Part shown: piece by piece, positions 27,274 to 38,262 of the stretch
How positions within the stretch are numbered: the first letter of the stretch is position 1
How the letters are laid out: every line of letters begins with the position of its first letter
NCBI GenBank assembly: GCA_016875405.1
Contig: VGRJ01000015.1
Span: forward strand, 1-64,000
Direction: 5' to 3'
Origin: Deltaproteobacteria bacterium
GTDB taxonomy: Bacteria > Myxococcota_A > Polyangia > Polyangiales > Polyangiaceae
Length of the DNA: 64,000 nt
Made by a program: the position numbers and the translations under genes
Notes under the pieces: model-generated
What the model was told of the DNA's origin: nothing
The model's database searches: none
Seen by the model: the letters and a program-made list of their open reading frames with translations, nothing else

Positions 27274-29205
27274 CTAGCGCGCCGAGCGTCGACGACGCGT
27301 CGCCATCCAGGTCACGAGCGCCGCCGCGAGCGCGAGCCCGCCTGGCCGCGGAGCGACGGCGCCGGGCACCGCGCAGCCGCAGCCGTCCTCGGCTCGGAGC
27401 CCAGCATCGACCGGCGGCTCCTCGACCGGCGGCTCTTCGACGGGAGGTTCGCCCGTGCACGCGCCCGCGACGCAGGTTTGCCCCTCGGAGCAGGCCTCGC
27501 CGCACGCGCCGCAGTGGGCAGCGTCGGTCTGCACATCGACGCACGCGCCGTCGCACTCGGTCTGGCCCGCGCCAGGGCAGACGCAGTCGCCCGCGTCGCA
27601 GGTGAGGTGCGAGGCGCAGCCGCTCGAGCCCGCCTCGGGGGTGAAGTCGACGGTGAGCTCGTACTCGCCCTCTTGCGCGACGCCCTTCGCCACGTAGCTG
27701 TCGACGACGACGTAATAGCGCCCGGGCTTCACCGCGACGTCGACCGCCGTGTGACCGCGCGCGATGCACGCGGCCTCGGTCGGAGCGCCGAGCACGTGCA
27801 GATCCGGATCGCGGTCCTCGTAATCCGGGACCGTCGCCGAGAGCGTCCCTGGTTGACAAACGTCAACCCTGTAGACCCACTCGCGGCCGTACTCGGGCTT
27901 CTCAAGATCGCACGAGTAGAAGTTGAAGTAGTGAGACGGTCCGTCGACGGTGGTCTGCGTGTCCTTGAACGGGAAGGCGTCGACGACCACCGGGTTGTCG
28001 CGGTGACCGACGGGCCAGGTCGGCTCCTCGGCGAAGGTCGTCTCGAGCAGGTTCCAGAGCTCTTGGTGAGGTTTGTCGAAGTTCAGCGCCCACATCCCGA
28101 CGCCCCCGAGGTCCTGCGCGAGCGCGAACTCGTACTTGGCCGCGAGACTCTTCGCGTCGTCGTAGTAGACTTGGTGCCACACACCCGCGTCTTGCCAGCG
28201 GTACCAGGGCGTCTTCGAGCCCTCGTCCCACAGCGACTCGGCGAACCCCTTCGCGAGGTCGGCCTTGGCCTCGTGGTACATCACGGCCCCGACGTTCGCG
28301 AGGACCGAGGCCCCGAGGTCGCCCGACACCGTCTTCCACTCGCGCCCGTAGTAGGGGACGCCGAGGATCATCTTGCGGCGCCGCTCGGCGGGCAGCTCGA
28401 GCGTGAACTCGGCGATCGAGCGCGTCTCGGTGCGGCTCGCGATGCCTTGCCAAGCGTCCGACATGCGGAAGATCCCGACCGGGCCGGCCTTGTTTGAGCC
28501 CGACCAAAAGTAGTCGTAGCCCATCACGAAGAACCAGTCGGTGGTCTCGAGGAGCGCCGGCAGATCGATGCCGCCTGCCCAGTCGACGGCCGGTCCCGCG
28601 ATGCTGATCTCGGCGTCGGGGTGACCGCGCTTCACAAGCTCGGCGCGGAGCTCCTTCATCAGCGTGACGAAGCCCTCGCGGGCGGCGGCGTTCACGAACT
28701 CGAAGTCGATCGAGACGCCGTCGGCCCCGCCGGCCTCCATCTGCGTGATCATCGTGTTGATCGCCTTCGCCCGCGCGGTGGGCGAGTTGCACAGGTTCGC
28801 TATGGCGGTGTTATCGAAGAGCGTGAACGCGAGGTCCACCTTCACGCCGGCGGCGTGTGCCACCTCGACCGCCTCGGTGTCTGGCCAGTCGTGCTTGACC
28901 CCCGCGCTTCCGTCCGCGTTGATGCCGACGCTGAACCACGCGATGTGCGTGAGCGCCGACCAGCGGATCGTCGAGAGATCATTGGTCCAGTAGGGCAGGT
29001 AGCCGTAGACGGCGCGCTTCGGCGCGACCTCGCCGTCTTTGAAGGTGAGCTCCGGGAGCTTGCGGCTCGGGCGACCCTCGAGGCCGTGTCGGAGGAGCTC
29101 TTCGCGATGGATCGAGATGGGCTCCTGCTCGTCGGCGCGGACCGGCCCGGCGAGCGTGAGACCGAGGACGGTGAGCGAGAGGGGGGTAAGGCGAGGGCGC
29201 TTCAC
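27274..29205 (-). CDS. Secreted GH18-family glycoside hydrolase with Cys-rich module and MYXO-CTERM-type tail
   Basis: GTG 29205 is the only start that places a signal peptide (LTPLSLTVLGLTLAGPVRA) at the N-terminus, giving 643 residues. The GH18 domain (about 50-390) opens with VYGYLPYWTNDLSTIRWSAL and carries the catalytic signature GADGVSIDFEF, with Glu as acid/base, then WFFVMGYDYFWSGS and MILGVPYYGREW. GH18 enzymes cleave chitin or related GlcNAc polymers. A pre-peptidase-like beta domain follows, then one myxobacterial Cys repeat (CDGACVDVQTDAAHCGACG), a repeated PPVEE linker, and a tail of GCGC, one hydrophobic helix and RRRRSAR, the MYXO-CTERM sorting pattern that anchors proteins at the myxobacterial surface. 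Likely a surface hydrolase for nutrition or predation. Confidence 0.9.
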   Translation of the reverse strand: MKRPRLTPLSLTVLGLTLAGPVRADEQEPISIHREELLRHGLEGRPSRKLPELTFKDGEVAPKRAVYGYLPYWTNDLSTIRWSALTHIAWFSVGINADGSAGVKHDWPDTEAVEVAHAAGVKVDLAFTLFDNTAIANLCNSPTARAKAINTMITQMEAGGADGVSIDFEFVNAAAREGFVTLMKELRAELVKRGHPDAEISIAGPAVDWAGGIDLPALLETTDWFFVMGYDYFWSGSNKAGPVGIFRMSDAWQGIASRTETRSIAEFTLELPAERRRKMILGVPYYGREWKTVSGDLGASVLANVGAVMYHEAKADLAKGFAESLWDEGSKTPWYRWQDAGVWHQVYYDDAKSLAAKYEFALAQDLGGVGMWALNFDKPHQELWNLLETTFAEEPTWPVGHRDNPVVVDAFPFKDTQTTVDGPSHYFNFYSCDLEKPEYGREWVYRVDVCQPGTLSATVPDYEDRDPDLHVLGAPTEAACIARGHTAVDVAVKPGRYYVVVDSYVAKGVAQEGEYELTVDFTPEAGSSGCASHLTCDAGDCVCPGAGQTECDGACVDVQTDAAHCGACGEACSEGQTCVAGACTGEPPVEEPPVEEPPVDAGLRAEDGCGCAVPGAVAPRPGGLALAAALVTWMATRRRRSAR

Positions 29206-29321
29206 GGCGTCCTGAATGTCCACGACTCGAGGCGCTCGCGCAAGCGCCGCGGCGCTGACCGTCGAGAGAGCGCGCGATGGTCGCGACAGGAGGACGGTCG
29301 CGCCTCCTTCCCTCGTGCGCC

Positions 29322-30425
29322 TCAGCCCTCGGCGACGTCGCTCGACTCGTCGCCCTTGGGCTCTCCGTCCTCGTGAGGCTCGCGTCGAGCGAGGCTCGCG
29401 TCGACGAGAATGCAGGCGCGAGACAGCACCGTCGTCGCGTAGCCGCCCTTGGTGAGGACGAACGAGACGACGAGCGCGTCGGCCCCATCGTGTCGGAACT
29501 CGAGGTCTTGCACCCACAGCCGCAGCGCGCGGCGCGCGCCCTCGCCGTAGCTCGAGAACGCGTCGAGGCGGCTCGGATCGTCGATGAGCTCGGCGAGCGC
29601 CTCGCGCTCGAGGTCGGCCGGGTGGCCCTCGGGCCAGCGCATCTTCGAGCCGAACATCGGGCCGGTGGCGCTGACGAGCCCCTCCTCGCAGCGGCGCCTC
29701 GCGTCGTCGAGGTCGGCAGCCCCAACCAGGAACACCCCTCCGGAGTCATGCTTCTGCGCGAGGTCCCCCTCGAGCAGGGAGGCCCAGCTCCCCTCGGCTT
29801 CGCGACGCGCGAGCACCTGATTGAAGGCGCGTGACTGCAGCGCCGAGAAGAGCATCCGCCGCTCGCGCTTGTCGCGCGGGGGGCGCGCCTTGCCTTGGAG
29901 CCACGCGATCGCGCGCTCGGGGTTCGACCCGTCGCGGCCGAAGCGCTGCGGACCAAAGGCGTTCGGGACGCCCACGCGGCGGATCTCGTCGAGGCGAGCT
30001 TCGACGACGGGGACGGCGTCGAGCGTGAGGTCGCGGAGCGCGATGGTGAAGCGATTTCCGCGCAGGTGGCCGGTGCGGAGCTTGTTCCGGTGGCGCCGTG
30101 CGTCGAGGATCGCGACGTCCGGGAGGGCGAGCCCTAGCGCCTCGTTCGGCGAGCGGCCCGCAGCGAACGGGAACGACGCGGTCTGCGTGGTGACGGCGTG
30201 GCGGTCCTTCATCCCCGCGAAGCCCGCCTCGCGAGGATCGACGCCGAGCCCGTCGGCTAGCGCGCGCACGACGTCGAGCGTTGTGCGTCCGCGCTTCTTG
30301 AAGGTGACGAAGAGGTGGTCGCCTTCGCCCGACGCTTCGTAGGCCGGCAGCTCGTCGACGACGAAGTCCTCTGGGGTCTTGCGGAGGACGGCCGAAAGCT
30401 GCTCGGGCGAGGGGGAATTGGACAT
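29322..30425 (-). CDS. truD: TruD, tRNA pseudouridine(13) synthase
   Basis: TruD isomerises U13 of tRNA-Glu to pseudouridine. The 367-residue product, read from ATG 30425, has RKTPEDFVVDELPAYEASGE, GDHLFVTFKKRGRTTLDVVR, the catalytic Asp motif FAGMKDRHAVTTQ, LRTGHLRGNRFTIALRDL, and the NAFGPQRFGRDGSN motif of the family, with an insert typical of TruD in the middle. It is the expected length. It is divergent from the FGE-fold gene at 30457, with 31 bp between the starts. Confidence 0.95.
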   Translation of the reverse strand: MSNSPSPEQLSAVLRKTPEDFVVDELPAYEASGEGDHLFVTFKKRGRTTLDVVRALADGLGVDPREAGFAGMKDRHAVTTQTASFPFAAGRSPNEALGLALPDVAILDARRHRNKLRTGHLRGNRFTIALRDLTLDAVPVVEARLDEIRRVGVPNAFGPQRFGRDGSNPERAIAWLQGKARPPRDKRERRMLFSALQSRAFNQVLARREAEGSWASLLEGDLAQKHDSGGVFLVGAADLDDARRRCEEGLVSATGPMFGSKMRWPEGHPADLEREALAELIDDPSRLDAFSSYGEGARRALRLWVQDLEFRHDGADALVVSFVLTKGGYATTVLSRACILVDASLARREPHEDGEPKGDESSDVAEG

Positions 30426-30456
30426 GGTCACGCTGGATCGGGGATAGAAAGGGGCG

Positions 30457-31413
30457 ATGCGGCTCTCGAGGACGCTCGTCGCGCTCGGGCTCGCGGTGCT
30501 GCCGTGGGTACCGCTCGCGCGCGCGCAGAGCAAGCCTCCCGGTACCGCGACCTCGAGACCGGTCGCGAACCCTGCCGGTCGCCTGCGTTGCCCGGCGGAC
30601 ATGGTCGCGGTTGGGCTCGTGTGCGTCGACCGCTACGAAGCGTACGTGGTCGAGGTCATGTCGGGCGGGCGGACGCGCGCGCACTCGCCCTACGAGCCGG
30701 TGGCCGGTCTCGCCGTGAGGGCGATGAACGCGAAGGGGCGCGTGCCGCAGGGCTACATCAGCCGCGACGAAGCCGAGCTGGCGTGCAGCGCCGCCGGCAA
30801 GCGGCTCTGCACCGACGACGAGTGGCTGCGCGCCTGCAAGGGCAAGGGCGTGACGAGCTGGCCTTACGGCCGGGAGCGTGTCCCGGGGCGCTGCAACGAT
30901 CGCGGCACGAGCTCGTTCAACCTGCTCTTCGGCAAGGACGGCGAGGCGCCGGCGCAGAGCGAGTACACGTTCGACCACCTGAACGACCCGCGTCTCAATC
31001 AGTCGAAGGGCACGCTCGCGAGGTCTGGAGCGCACGCGCGCTGCAAGACGAGCGACGGCGTCTTCGACATGGTCGGCAACCTCCACGAGTGGACCGCCGA
31101 TCCGAACGGGACCTTTCGGGGCGGCTACTACCTCGACGTCGAGATCAACGGGCGGGGGTGCGACTATCGAACCACCGCGCACCACGACAAGTACCACGAC
31201 TACTCGACGGGCTTCCGGTGCTGCAAGACGCCCGGCGCGAAGGGGAGCGCCGCCGGAGCGGGCTTGACGAAAGTCAAGTCAATTTCTCCGCCCAAGCCGA
31301 CCAGCAAGGGGGGCAAGGGCAGCGCGCCTTTGGCGCCGGCGAGCAAGCCGGCGAAGGGGGGCGCGACGCCGAAGGCCGGCGCGAGGGCGAAGGGCGCCGC
31401 CGCGCGACGCTAG
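30457..31413 (+). CDS. Secreted FGE-fold (SUMF1-domain) protein 2
   Basis: The 318-residue product has a signal peptide (LVALGLAVLPWVPLARA) and an FGE-sulfatase domain spanning about residues 45-265: CPADMVAVGLVCVDRYEAYV, GKRLCTDDEWLRACKGKG, PYGRERVPGRCND, VFDMVGNLHEW and TGFRCC. The catalytic GGS...C....C segment reads GGYYLDVEINGRGCDYRTTA, with only one Cys, so it lacks the copper-binding Cys pair of genuine formylglycine-generating enzymes. The C-terminus is a Lys/Gly/Ser-rich tail of about 50 residues. No sulfatase gene lies nearby. It shares its motif order with the proteins at 1164 and 62374. The 3' end overlaps the convergent nucleotidase gene by 4 bp. Confidence 0.82.
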   Translation: MRLSRTLVALGLAVLPWVPLARAQSKPPGTATSRPVANPAGRLRCPADMVAVGLVCVDRYEAYVVEVMSGGRTRAHSPYEPVAGLAVRAMNAKGRVPQGYISRDEAELACSAAGKRLCTDDEWLRACKGKGVTSWPYGRERVPGRCNDRGTSSFNLLFGKDGEAPAQSEYTFDHLNDPRLNQSKGTLARSGAHARCKTSDGVFDMVGNLHEWTADPNGTFRGGYYLDVEINGRGCDYRTTAHHDKYHDYSTGFRCCKTPGAKGSAAGAGLTKVKSISPPKPTSKGGKGSAPLAPASKPAKGGATPKAGARAKGAAARR

Positions 31414-32882
31414 AGCTCGTGGTGCATCTGGTTGTGCGGCGACCGGAAGTGCTGGTGGGGCGAGTAGGGCAGCAGGTTCGAGACGCGGCTCGTGTAGACG
31501 CAGGCGTACTCGTCGACCTGGGCGCCGAAGAGCGACAGCTCGCCGCCCTCCTTGAGGAGCGAGCCCCAGTACGGGTGGAAGCGCTGATCGACCTGTCGGC
31601 GCAGCGAGCGGGCGTCGCGGTCGAGGTTGCGGAGCTGCCGCCGCACCGAGCCGAGGAGCGACTTCATGCGGGTGAGGTCGTCGCGGGCGCGAGCCGAGGC
31701 GTCGCCCTTGCCGATCGCGGCCGCGAGATCGAAGGCCCGGAGCTGCAGGTGACGGAGTGCGTCTTCGAGCTCCGCGTGCCGCTGCTGGACCTCGAGCAGC
31801 ACCGCGGCGTCGTCGCGACCCCGATCGTGTGCTGCGATCTCGTCCTCGAGCTCTTGCAGCACGAGCGCCGTGCGCCAGGTGGTGTCCTTCTTCGAGCGAA
31901 GGATGTCGCCATAGATGTGGTCGCCCACGTAGAGCACTCGGTGCCCGGGGCCGAGGGCGGCCTGGAGCTCGTGGAGGTTGCCGCCCTCGTAGACCTTGCC
32001 CCGCTCGAGGGGCAGCGCCGCACGCTTCGTCGTGCCGTCGGCGAGTCGCTCGAGGAGCGGGGCTGTCTCCTGAAAGAACGCCGGCTTCTTCGCGGCGACG
32101 ACGATCGCGTCGAAGTAATCGTGGAAGCTCGCGTACCCGACGGGTCCGTCGGAGAGCAAGTAGGAAAGGAGCTTCTCGGTGTACGGCCAGCGCGAGTTCG
32201 TGAGGACGAAGAGTCGCTTGCCGGCCGAGCGCAGCTTGTGGAGCGCGACGGGGAGCTCGGGGTCCCGCACGATGAAGCTCGAGAAGTCGGCGGCGATGGC
32301 GTGGAGGATGGTTCCATCGCGATGCGCCTCGTCGATGCACTCGCGGATGTCGCTCCACAGCTTGCCGAAGCGCGGGTGTTGGCCGCGCGCCTCGTACGCC
32401 TCGATGGTGGCCACGTACACGGCCACCTCGCTCAAAGCGTAGAGAGTGTCGATCCAGTGGTAGCGCGGGCTCTTGTGGCGGAGCTTCTTCTCGTCGTAGA
32501 GCGCGCGCAGCTCGTTGCGGGTGAGCTCGCGGCGGCCGTGGTAGCCCTTCTTGACCGCCTTGAAGCGGTCCATCTTGAGGACGTTGCCGAGCAGCTTGTC
32601 GATGTGCAGGCCTCGGATCGGGAAGTCGAGCGGGAACTCGAGCGTGCGGAGCCAGTCGGGGTAGCCGCGCGCCACGAGCTTGTCGACGGTGGCGCGTACG
32701 CTCAGCCGATCCATCGCGGACTGCCGATAGATCGCGAGCGTGTAGTCCATGTCGAAGCCGATCCAGTCGCAGCGCGCGAGCCTGAGATCGCGGTTCACGT
32801 AGATGCGACGTGCCGCGGGGATCGAGGGCGTCCGCGCGGCCTTCGGATCGAACCAGGGGAGCTCGAGCTGTTCTGGGAGCAA
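31410..32882 (-). CDS. HAD-superfamily 5'-nucleotidase, cytosolic purine (NT5C2/cN-II-like) type
   Basis: The 490-residue product starts at TTG 32882, supported by AAGGA 6 nt upstream; no ATG or GTG is available before the first motif. HAD motif I is CDWIGFDMDYTLAIY; motif II lies in LFVLTNSRWPYTEKLLSYLL, and motif IV in VLYVGDHIYGDILRSKKDTT. The distinctive spacing and the cap region (DFPIRGLHIDKLLGNVLKMD, RFKAVKKGYHG) match the large 5'-nucleotidase family typified by eukaryotic cN-II, which dephosphorylates IMP and GMP; bacterial members are fewer. The C-terminal half is a coiled coil plus LPYSPHQHFRSPHNQMHHE. Expected activity is purine mononucleotide 5'-dephosphorylation in the cytoplasm. 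Confidence 0.88.
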   Translation of the reverse strand: MLPEQLELPWFDPKAARTPSIPAARRIYVNRDLRLARCDWIGFDMDYTLAIYRQSAMDRLSVRATVDKLVARGYPDWLRTLEFPLDFPIRGLHIDKLLGNVLKMDRFKAVKKGYHGRRELTRNELRALYDEKKLRHKSPRYHWIDTLYALSEVAVYVATIEAYEARGQHPRFGKLWSDIRECIDEAHRDGTILHAIAADFSSFIVRDPELPVALHKLRSAGKRLFVLTNSRWPYTEKLLSYLLSDGPVGYASFHDYFDAIVVAAKKPAFFQETAPLLERLADGTTKRAALPLERGKVYEGGNLHELQAALGPGHRVLYVGDHIYGDILRSKKDTTWRTALVLQELEDEIAAHDRGRDDAAVLLEVQQRHAELEDALRHLQLRAFDLAAAIGKGDASARARDDLTRMKSLLGSVRRQLRNLDRDARSLRRQVDQRFHPYWGSLLKEGGELSLFGAQVDEYACVYTSRVSNLLPYSPHQHFRSPHNQMHHEL

Positions 32883-32993
32883 GCGACGTCCTTGCCTCGA
32901 AGGTACGCGACCCAGCGCAGAGGTCCAACTCCGTGAAGCGGCCGGACCGCATTCGGTCGCTCGGGGCTGCGACGGCGTGGTAGACCGGGTCCC

Positions 32994-34097
32994 GTGACGG
33001 ACGTCGCTGCGATCTGTGGGCAGCTCCTCGTGGGCGGATTCGACGGGACGACGCTGCCGCGCGAGATGGCCGTGGAGCTTGCGGCCGGACGACGCGCGGG
33101 CGTGATCCTCTTTAAGCGCAACCTCGAGCAACGCGATGGTGAGCTCGCGGTCGAGCCCCTCGTCGCGCTGAACGCGGCGATTCACTCGGCGACGGCGCGC
33201 TGGGACGAGCCGCCGTTCGTGTCGGTCGACCAGGAGGGAGGCAAGGTCGCGCGGCTGCGGGCGCCGGTGTTGAGCCTGCCGCCGATGCGGACCGTCGCGG
33301 CGAAGGGCGACATCGGCCTGACCGAGCGGCTCGGGGCCGAGCTCGGTCGTCAGCTCGCGGCGCTCGGCTTCAACCTCGATTTTGCGCCCGTGATGGACGT
33401 CGACTCGAACCCCGCGAACCCGATCATCGGTGATCGCGCCTTTGGCAGCGATCCCCGCACCGTGATGCGCCACGGCGTCGCCTTCGTGCGCGGGCTGCAG
33501 TCGGCGGGCGTGCTCGCGTGCGCGAAGCACTACCCAGGGCACGGGGACACCGCCGTCGACAGCCACCTCGAGCTGCCCGTGGTGGACGCGTCCGCCTCCC
33601 GCCTCGCCGAGATCGAGCTCCCGCCGTTTCGTGCGGCGAGCGGCGCGGGGGTGGCGTCGATGATGACGGCGCACGTCGTGGTGCGCGGGCTCGACCCGGA
33701 CGTGCCGGCCACGTTCTCGAGGCGCATCTGCACCGAGCTCCTGCGGGGCGAGATCGGCTTTGAGGGCGTGCTCTTCAGCGACGATCTCGAGATGGGCGCG
33801 ATCGCGAAGCACGGCACGATCGAGGACGCCGCGGTGCGCTCGGTCGCGGCGGGCTGCGACGTCTTGCTCGTGTGCAGCGATCTCGACGCTCAGGCGCGCG
33901 CGTTCGATGCCCTCGTGCGCGAGGCCTCGGGGAGCCCGGCGTTCCTCGAGCGCTGTCGCGAGGCGGCGGGGCGGTCGGCTCGCATTCGCGCGATGGCGCC
34001 GCCGCGGGTCGAGTCGGATCCGGCCCGGTTGCGGGCGATCCTTGGGAGCCTCTCCGCGCGTGAGCTCGAGCGGAAGGTCGCCGCGGGGCCGTCGTGA
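32994..34097 (+). CDS. nagZ: GH3 beta-N-acetylhexosaminidase, NagZ-like
   Basis: NagZ removes GlcNAc from anhydromuropeptides during cell-wall recycling. The 367-residue product has GVILFKRNLEQ, SVDQEGGKVARLRAP, LAALGFNLDFAPVMDVDSNP, the NagZ catalytic loop CAKHYPGHGDTAVDSHLELP with the His-Asp pair, and the nucleophile motif GVLFSDDLEMGAI. The first in-frame GTG at 32994 gives the typical length. No signal peptide is present, consistent with a cytoplasmic recycling enzyme. Its stop overlaps the start of hutI, an unusual partner. Confidence 0.92.
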   Translation: MTDVAAICGQLLVGGFDGTTLPREMAVELAAGRRAGVILFKRNLEQRDGELAVEPLVALNAAIHSATARWDEPPFVSVDQEGGKVARLRAPVLSLPPMRTVAAKGDIGLTERLGAELGRQLAALGFNLDFAPVMDVDSNPANPIIGDRAFGSDPRTVMRHGVAFVRGLQSAGVLACAKHYPGHGDTAVDSHLELPVVDASASRLAEIELPPFRAASGAGVASMMTAHVVVRGLDPDVPATFSRRICTELLRGEIGFEGVLFSDDLEMGAIAKHGTIEDAAVRSVAAGCDVLLVCSDLDAQARAFDALVREASGSPAFLERCREAAGRSARIRAMAPPRVESDPARLRAILGSLSARELERKVAAGPS

Positions 34098-35344
34098 TGT
34101 GGAGCTACCGTCGCTCGTCGACCGAGCCGCTCGGCAAGACGCTCCTCGTCGCGAGCCGCGTCGTCACCTGCGACACGCGCGGCCTCGATCCGCTCGGCGT
34201 CGTCGCGCCCGGCGCGGTGTTGCTCGACGGTGAGCGCATCGCCGAGGTCGGCCCCGCGGAGGCGCTGCTCGCGCGCCATCGCGACGTCGCGCGCTTCGAG
34301 CACGCGGGCCTCGTGACGCCTGGCCTCGTCGACGCGCACACGCACGCGGCTTGGGTGGGGACACGCGCCGAGGAGTACGCGATGCGGATGGCTGGCGCGG
34401 ATTACGAGGCGATCGCGGCGAAGGGTGGCGGGATCGTCGCGAGCATGCGCGCCGTACGGGCCGCGAGCGGAGACGAGCTCGCGAAGGCGCTGCACGCGCG
34501 CGTCGTGCGCATGCTCGACATGGGCGTGACGACCCTCGAGGTGAAGAGCGGCTACGGGCTCTCGGAGGTCGACGAGCGCAAGCAGCTCGAGGCGATCCGC
34601 ACCATCTCGGGAGATGGTGTGCCGACGCTGGTGCCGACCTTCCTCGGCCTGCACGCGTTGCCGCCCGAAGCTCGCACGGGCGCGAGGGACGACCGGGCGC
34701 ACTACGCGGAGCGCGCGACCGGCTGGCTCGACGGCCTCGCGCGAGATGGACTCGCCCGCTACGTGGACGCTTACCTCGATCGTGCGGCCTTCTCGGTGGG
34801 CGAGGCGCGTCCGTTCCTCGAGCGCGCGCGCGAGCTTGGCCTTGGCGTGAGGCTCCACGTCGGGCAGTTCGCCGACGTCGGCGGCGCGGAGCTCGCGGCC
34901 TCGCTAGGCGCGGCGAGCGTCGATCACCTCGAGCACCTGTCGCGCTCCGGGGCGGACGCCCTCGCCGCCGCCGGGACGAGCGCGGTGCTCCTGCCCGTCG
35001 CGAGCTACACGCTCGGTCAGGCCTCGCCCGATGTCGCGGCGCTCCGAGCCGCCGGAGTCCCCCTGGTCGTCGCGAGCGACGCGAACCCCGGCACCGCGCC
35101 GACCGAGAGCCTCCCGCTGGCGATGGCCTTCGCCGCCCGGAGCTACGGCCTCACCGTGGACGAGGTCGTGCTCGGCGTCACCGCGCGCGCCGCGGCCAGC
35201 CTCGGCGTCGACGCCGGTCGCCTCGCGCCGGGCTCGCCGGCCGACCTGGTCCTCTGGGATCTCGGGCACGAGGCCGAGCTGCTCCAGCCCTGGGGCACCT
35301 CGAAGGTGCGCCACGTCGTCCTTCGGGGCGACGGCCCGTTCTGA
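34094..35344 (+). CDS. hutI: Imidazolonepropionase
   Basis: HutI hydrolyses 4-imidazolone-5-propanoate to N-formimino-L-glutamate in histidine degradation. The 416-residue product has the metal-binding DAHTHAAWVGTRAEEYAMR, GGGIVASMRAVRAAS, TTLEVKSGYGLSEVDERKQL, the His-containing VDHLEHLSRSGADALAA and SDANPGTAPTESLPLAMAF, all typical of the family. GTG 34094 overlaps the nagZ stop, and ATG 34097 is an alternative start in the same frame. No other hut genes (hutH, hutU) are in the window, so the pathway must be completed elsewhere. The start overlap suggests joint translation with nagZ. A small inverted repeat overlaps its stop codon (35343-35358). Confidence 0.95.
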   Translation: MMWSYRRSSTEPLGKTLLVASRVVTCDTRGLDPLGVVAPGAVLLDGERIAEVGPAEALLARHRDVARFEHAGLVTPGLVDAHTHAAWVGTRAEEYAMRMAGADYEAIAAKGGGIVASMRAVRAASGDELAKALHARVVRMLDMGVTTLEVKSGYGLSEVDERKQLEAIRTISGDGVPTLVPTFLGLHALPPEARTGARDDRAHYAERATGWLDGLARDGLARYVDAYLDRAAFSVGEARPFLERARELGLGVRLHVGQFADVGGAELAASLGAASVDHLEHLSRSGADALAAAGTSAVLLPVASYTLGQASPDVAALRAAGVPLVVASDANPGTAPTESLPLAMAFAARSYGLTVDEVVLGVTARAAASLGVDAGRLAPGSPADLVLWDLGHEAELLQPWGTSKVRHVVLRGDGPF

Positions 35345-35434
35345 GCCGACCTCGGCTCGTACGACGCCGCCGCGCGGGATTCGTGCTTTGCCCCGGATTT
35401 CGCACGATTCGCTGAAACCTCGCGGCGATGACCG

Positions 35435-35463
35435 AGGAGTTCCCACCCTGGGTGGGAGGCCTC
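35435..35463. other. Inverted repeat in the hutI-hppA spacer
   Basis: TCCCACCC/GGGTGGGA (35441-35448 and 35450-35457) pair perfectly around a single T, and outer GAGG/CCTC can extend the stem. With no T-run after it, it may be a hutI terminator or part of the hppA leader, whose ATG is 92 bp further on. The rest of the 210-bp spacer shows nothing else convincing. Confidence 0.4.
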
Positions 35464-35554
35464 GAGTCGGCTGGGTGCGGGTAGGAGGAGGTCGCATAGG
35501 CTGTCCTTTCCTTTCGAATGCTGCTAGAAGCGCGCTCCGAAAAGCAGACCCCCC

Positions 35555-38038
<2,484 letters not shown>

Positions 38039-38054
38039 GCCCGGCTCGGCAAGC

Positions 38055-38084
38055 TTGACGGCATCACGCACTTAAGGCTAAAGG
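38055..38084 (+). promoter_or_regulatory. Possible promoter of the 51-residue gene
   Basis: TTGACG (38055-38060) and TAAAGG (38079-38084) are 18 bp apart in the short hppA-small gene spacer. The -10 match is weak (3 of 6) and the start would fall only about 5 nt before the ATG, so read-through from hppA is an equally good explanation. Confidence 0.25.
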
Positions 38085-38095
38085 ACCCACCTCTC

Positions 38096-38251
38096 ATGTC
38101 GAACTTCAAGACTTGGAACATCCGCAAGCGCCACGAGTGGCTCGCCACCCCGACGAAGAAGAAGCGCATCAAGCGCCGCACGCTCCGTCGCTGTGGCCAC
38201 GCCGGCGCCGAGATCAAGCCGGCCGAGGTCACTGCAGAAGAGAGCAAGTGA
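38096..38251 (+). CDS. 51-residue basic protein, unrecognised, downstream of hppA
   Basis: The complete small frame encodes MSNFKTWNIRKRHEWLATPT, then KKKRIKRRTLRRCGHAGA and a short acidic tail ending EESK. It is strongly basic in the middle, with no signal peptide or membrane segment and one Cys. AAGGA lies 11 nt before the ATG, rather far for a ribosome-binding site. The size, the Lys/Arg clusters and the Trp-containing N-terminus resemble small ribosome- or nucleic-acid-associated proteins, but I recognise no family. G+C-rich third positions match the surrounding genes, arguing for a real gene. It is 57 bp after hppA on the same strand and may be its co-transcribed partner or independent. 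Confidence 0.6.
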   Translation: MSNFKTWNIRKRHEWLATPTKKKRIKRRTLRRCGHAGAEIKPAEVTAEESK

Positions 38252-38262
38252 GCCGCTGACCC

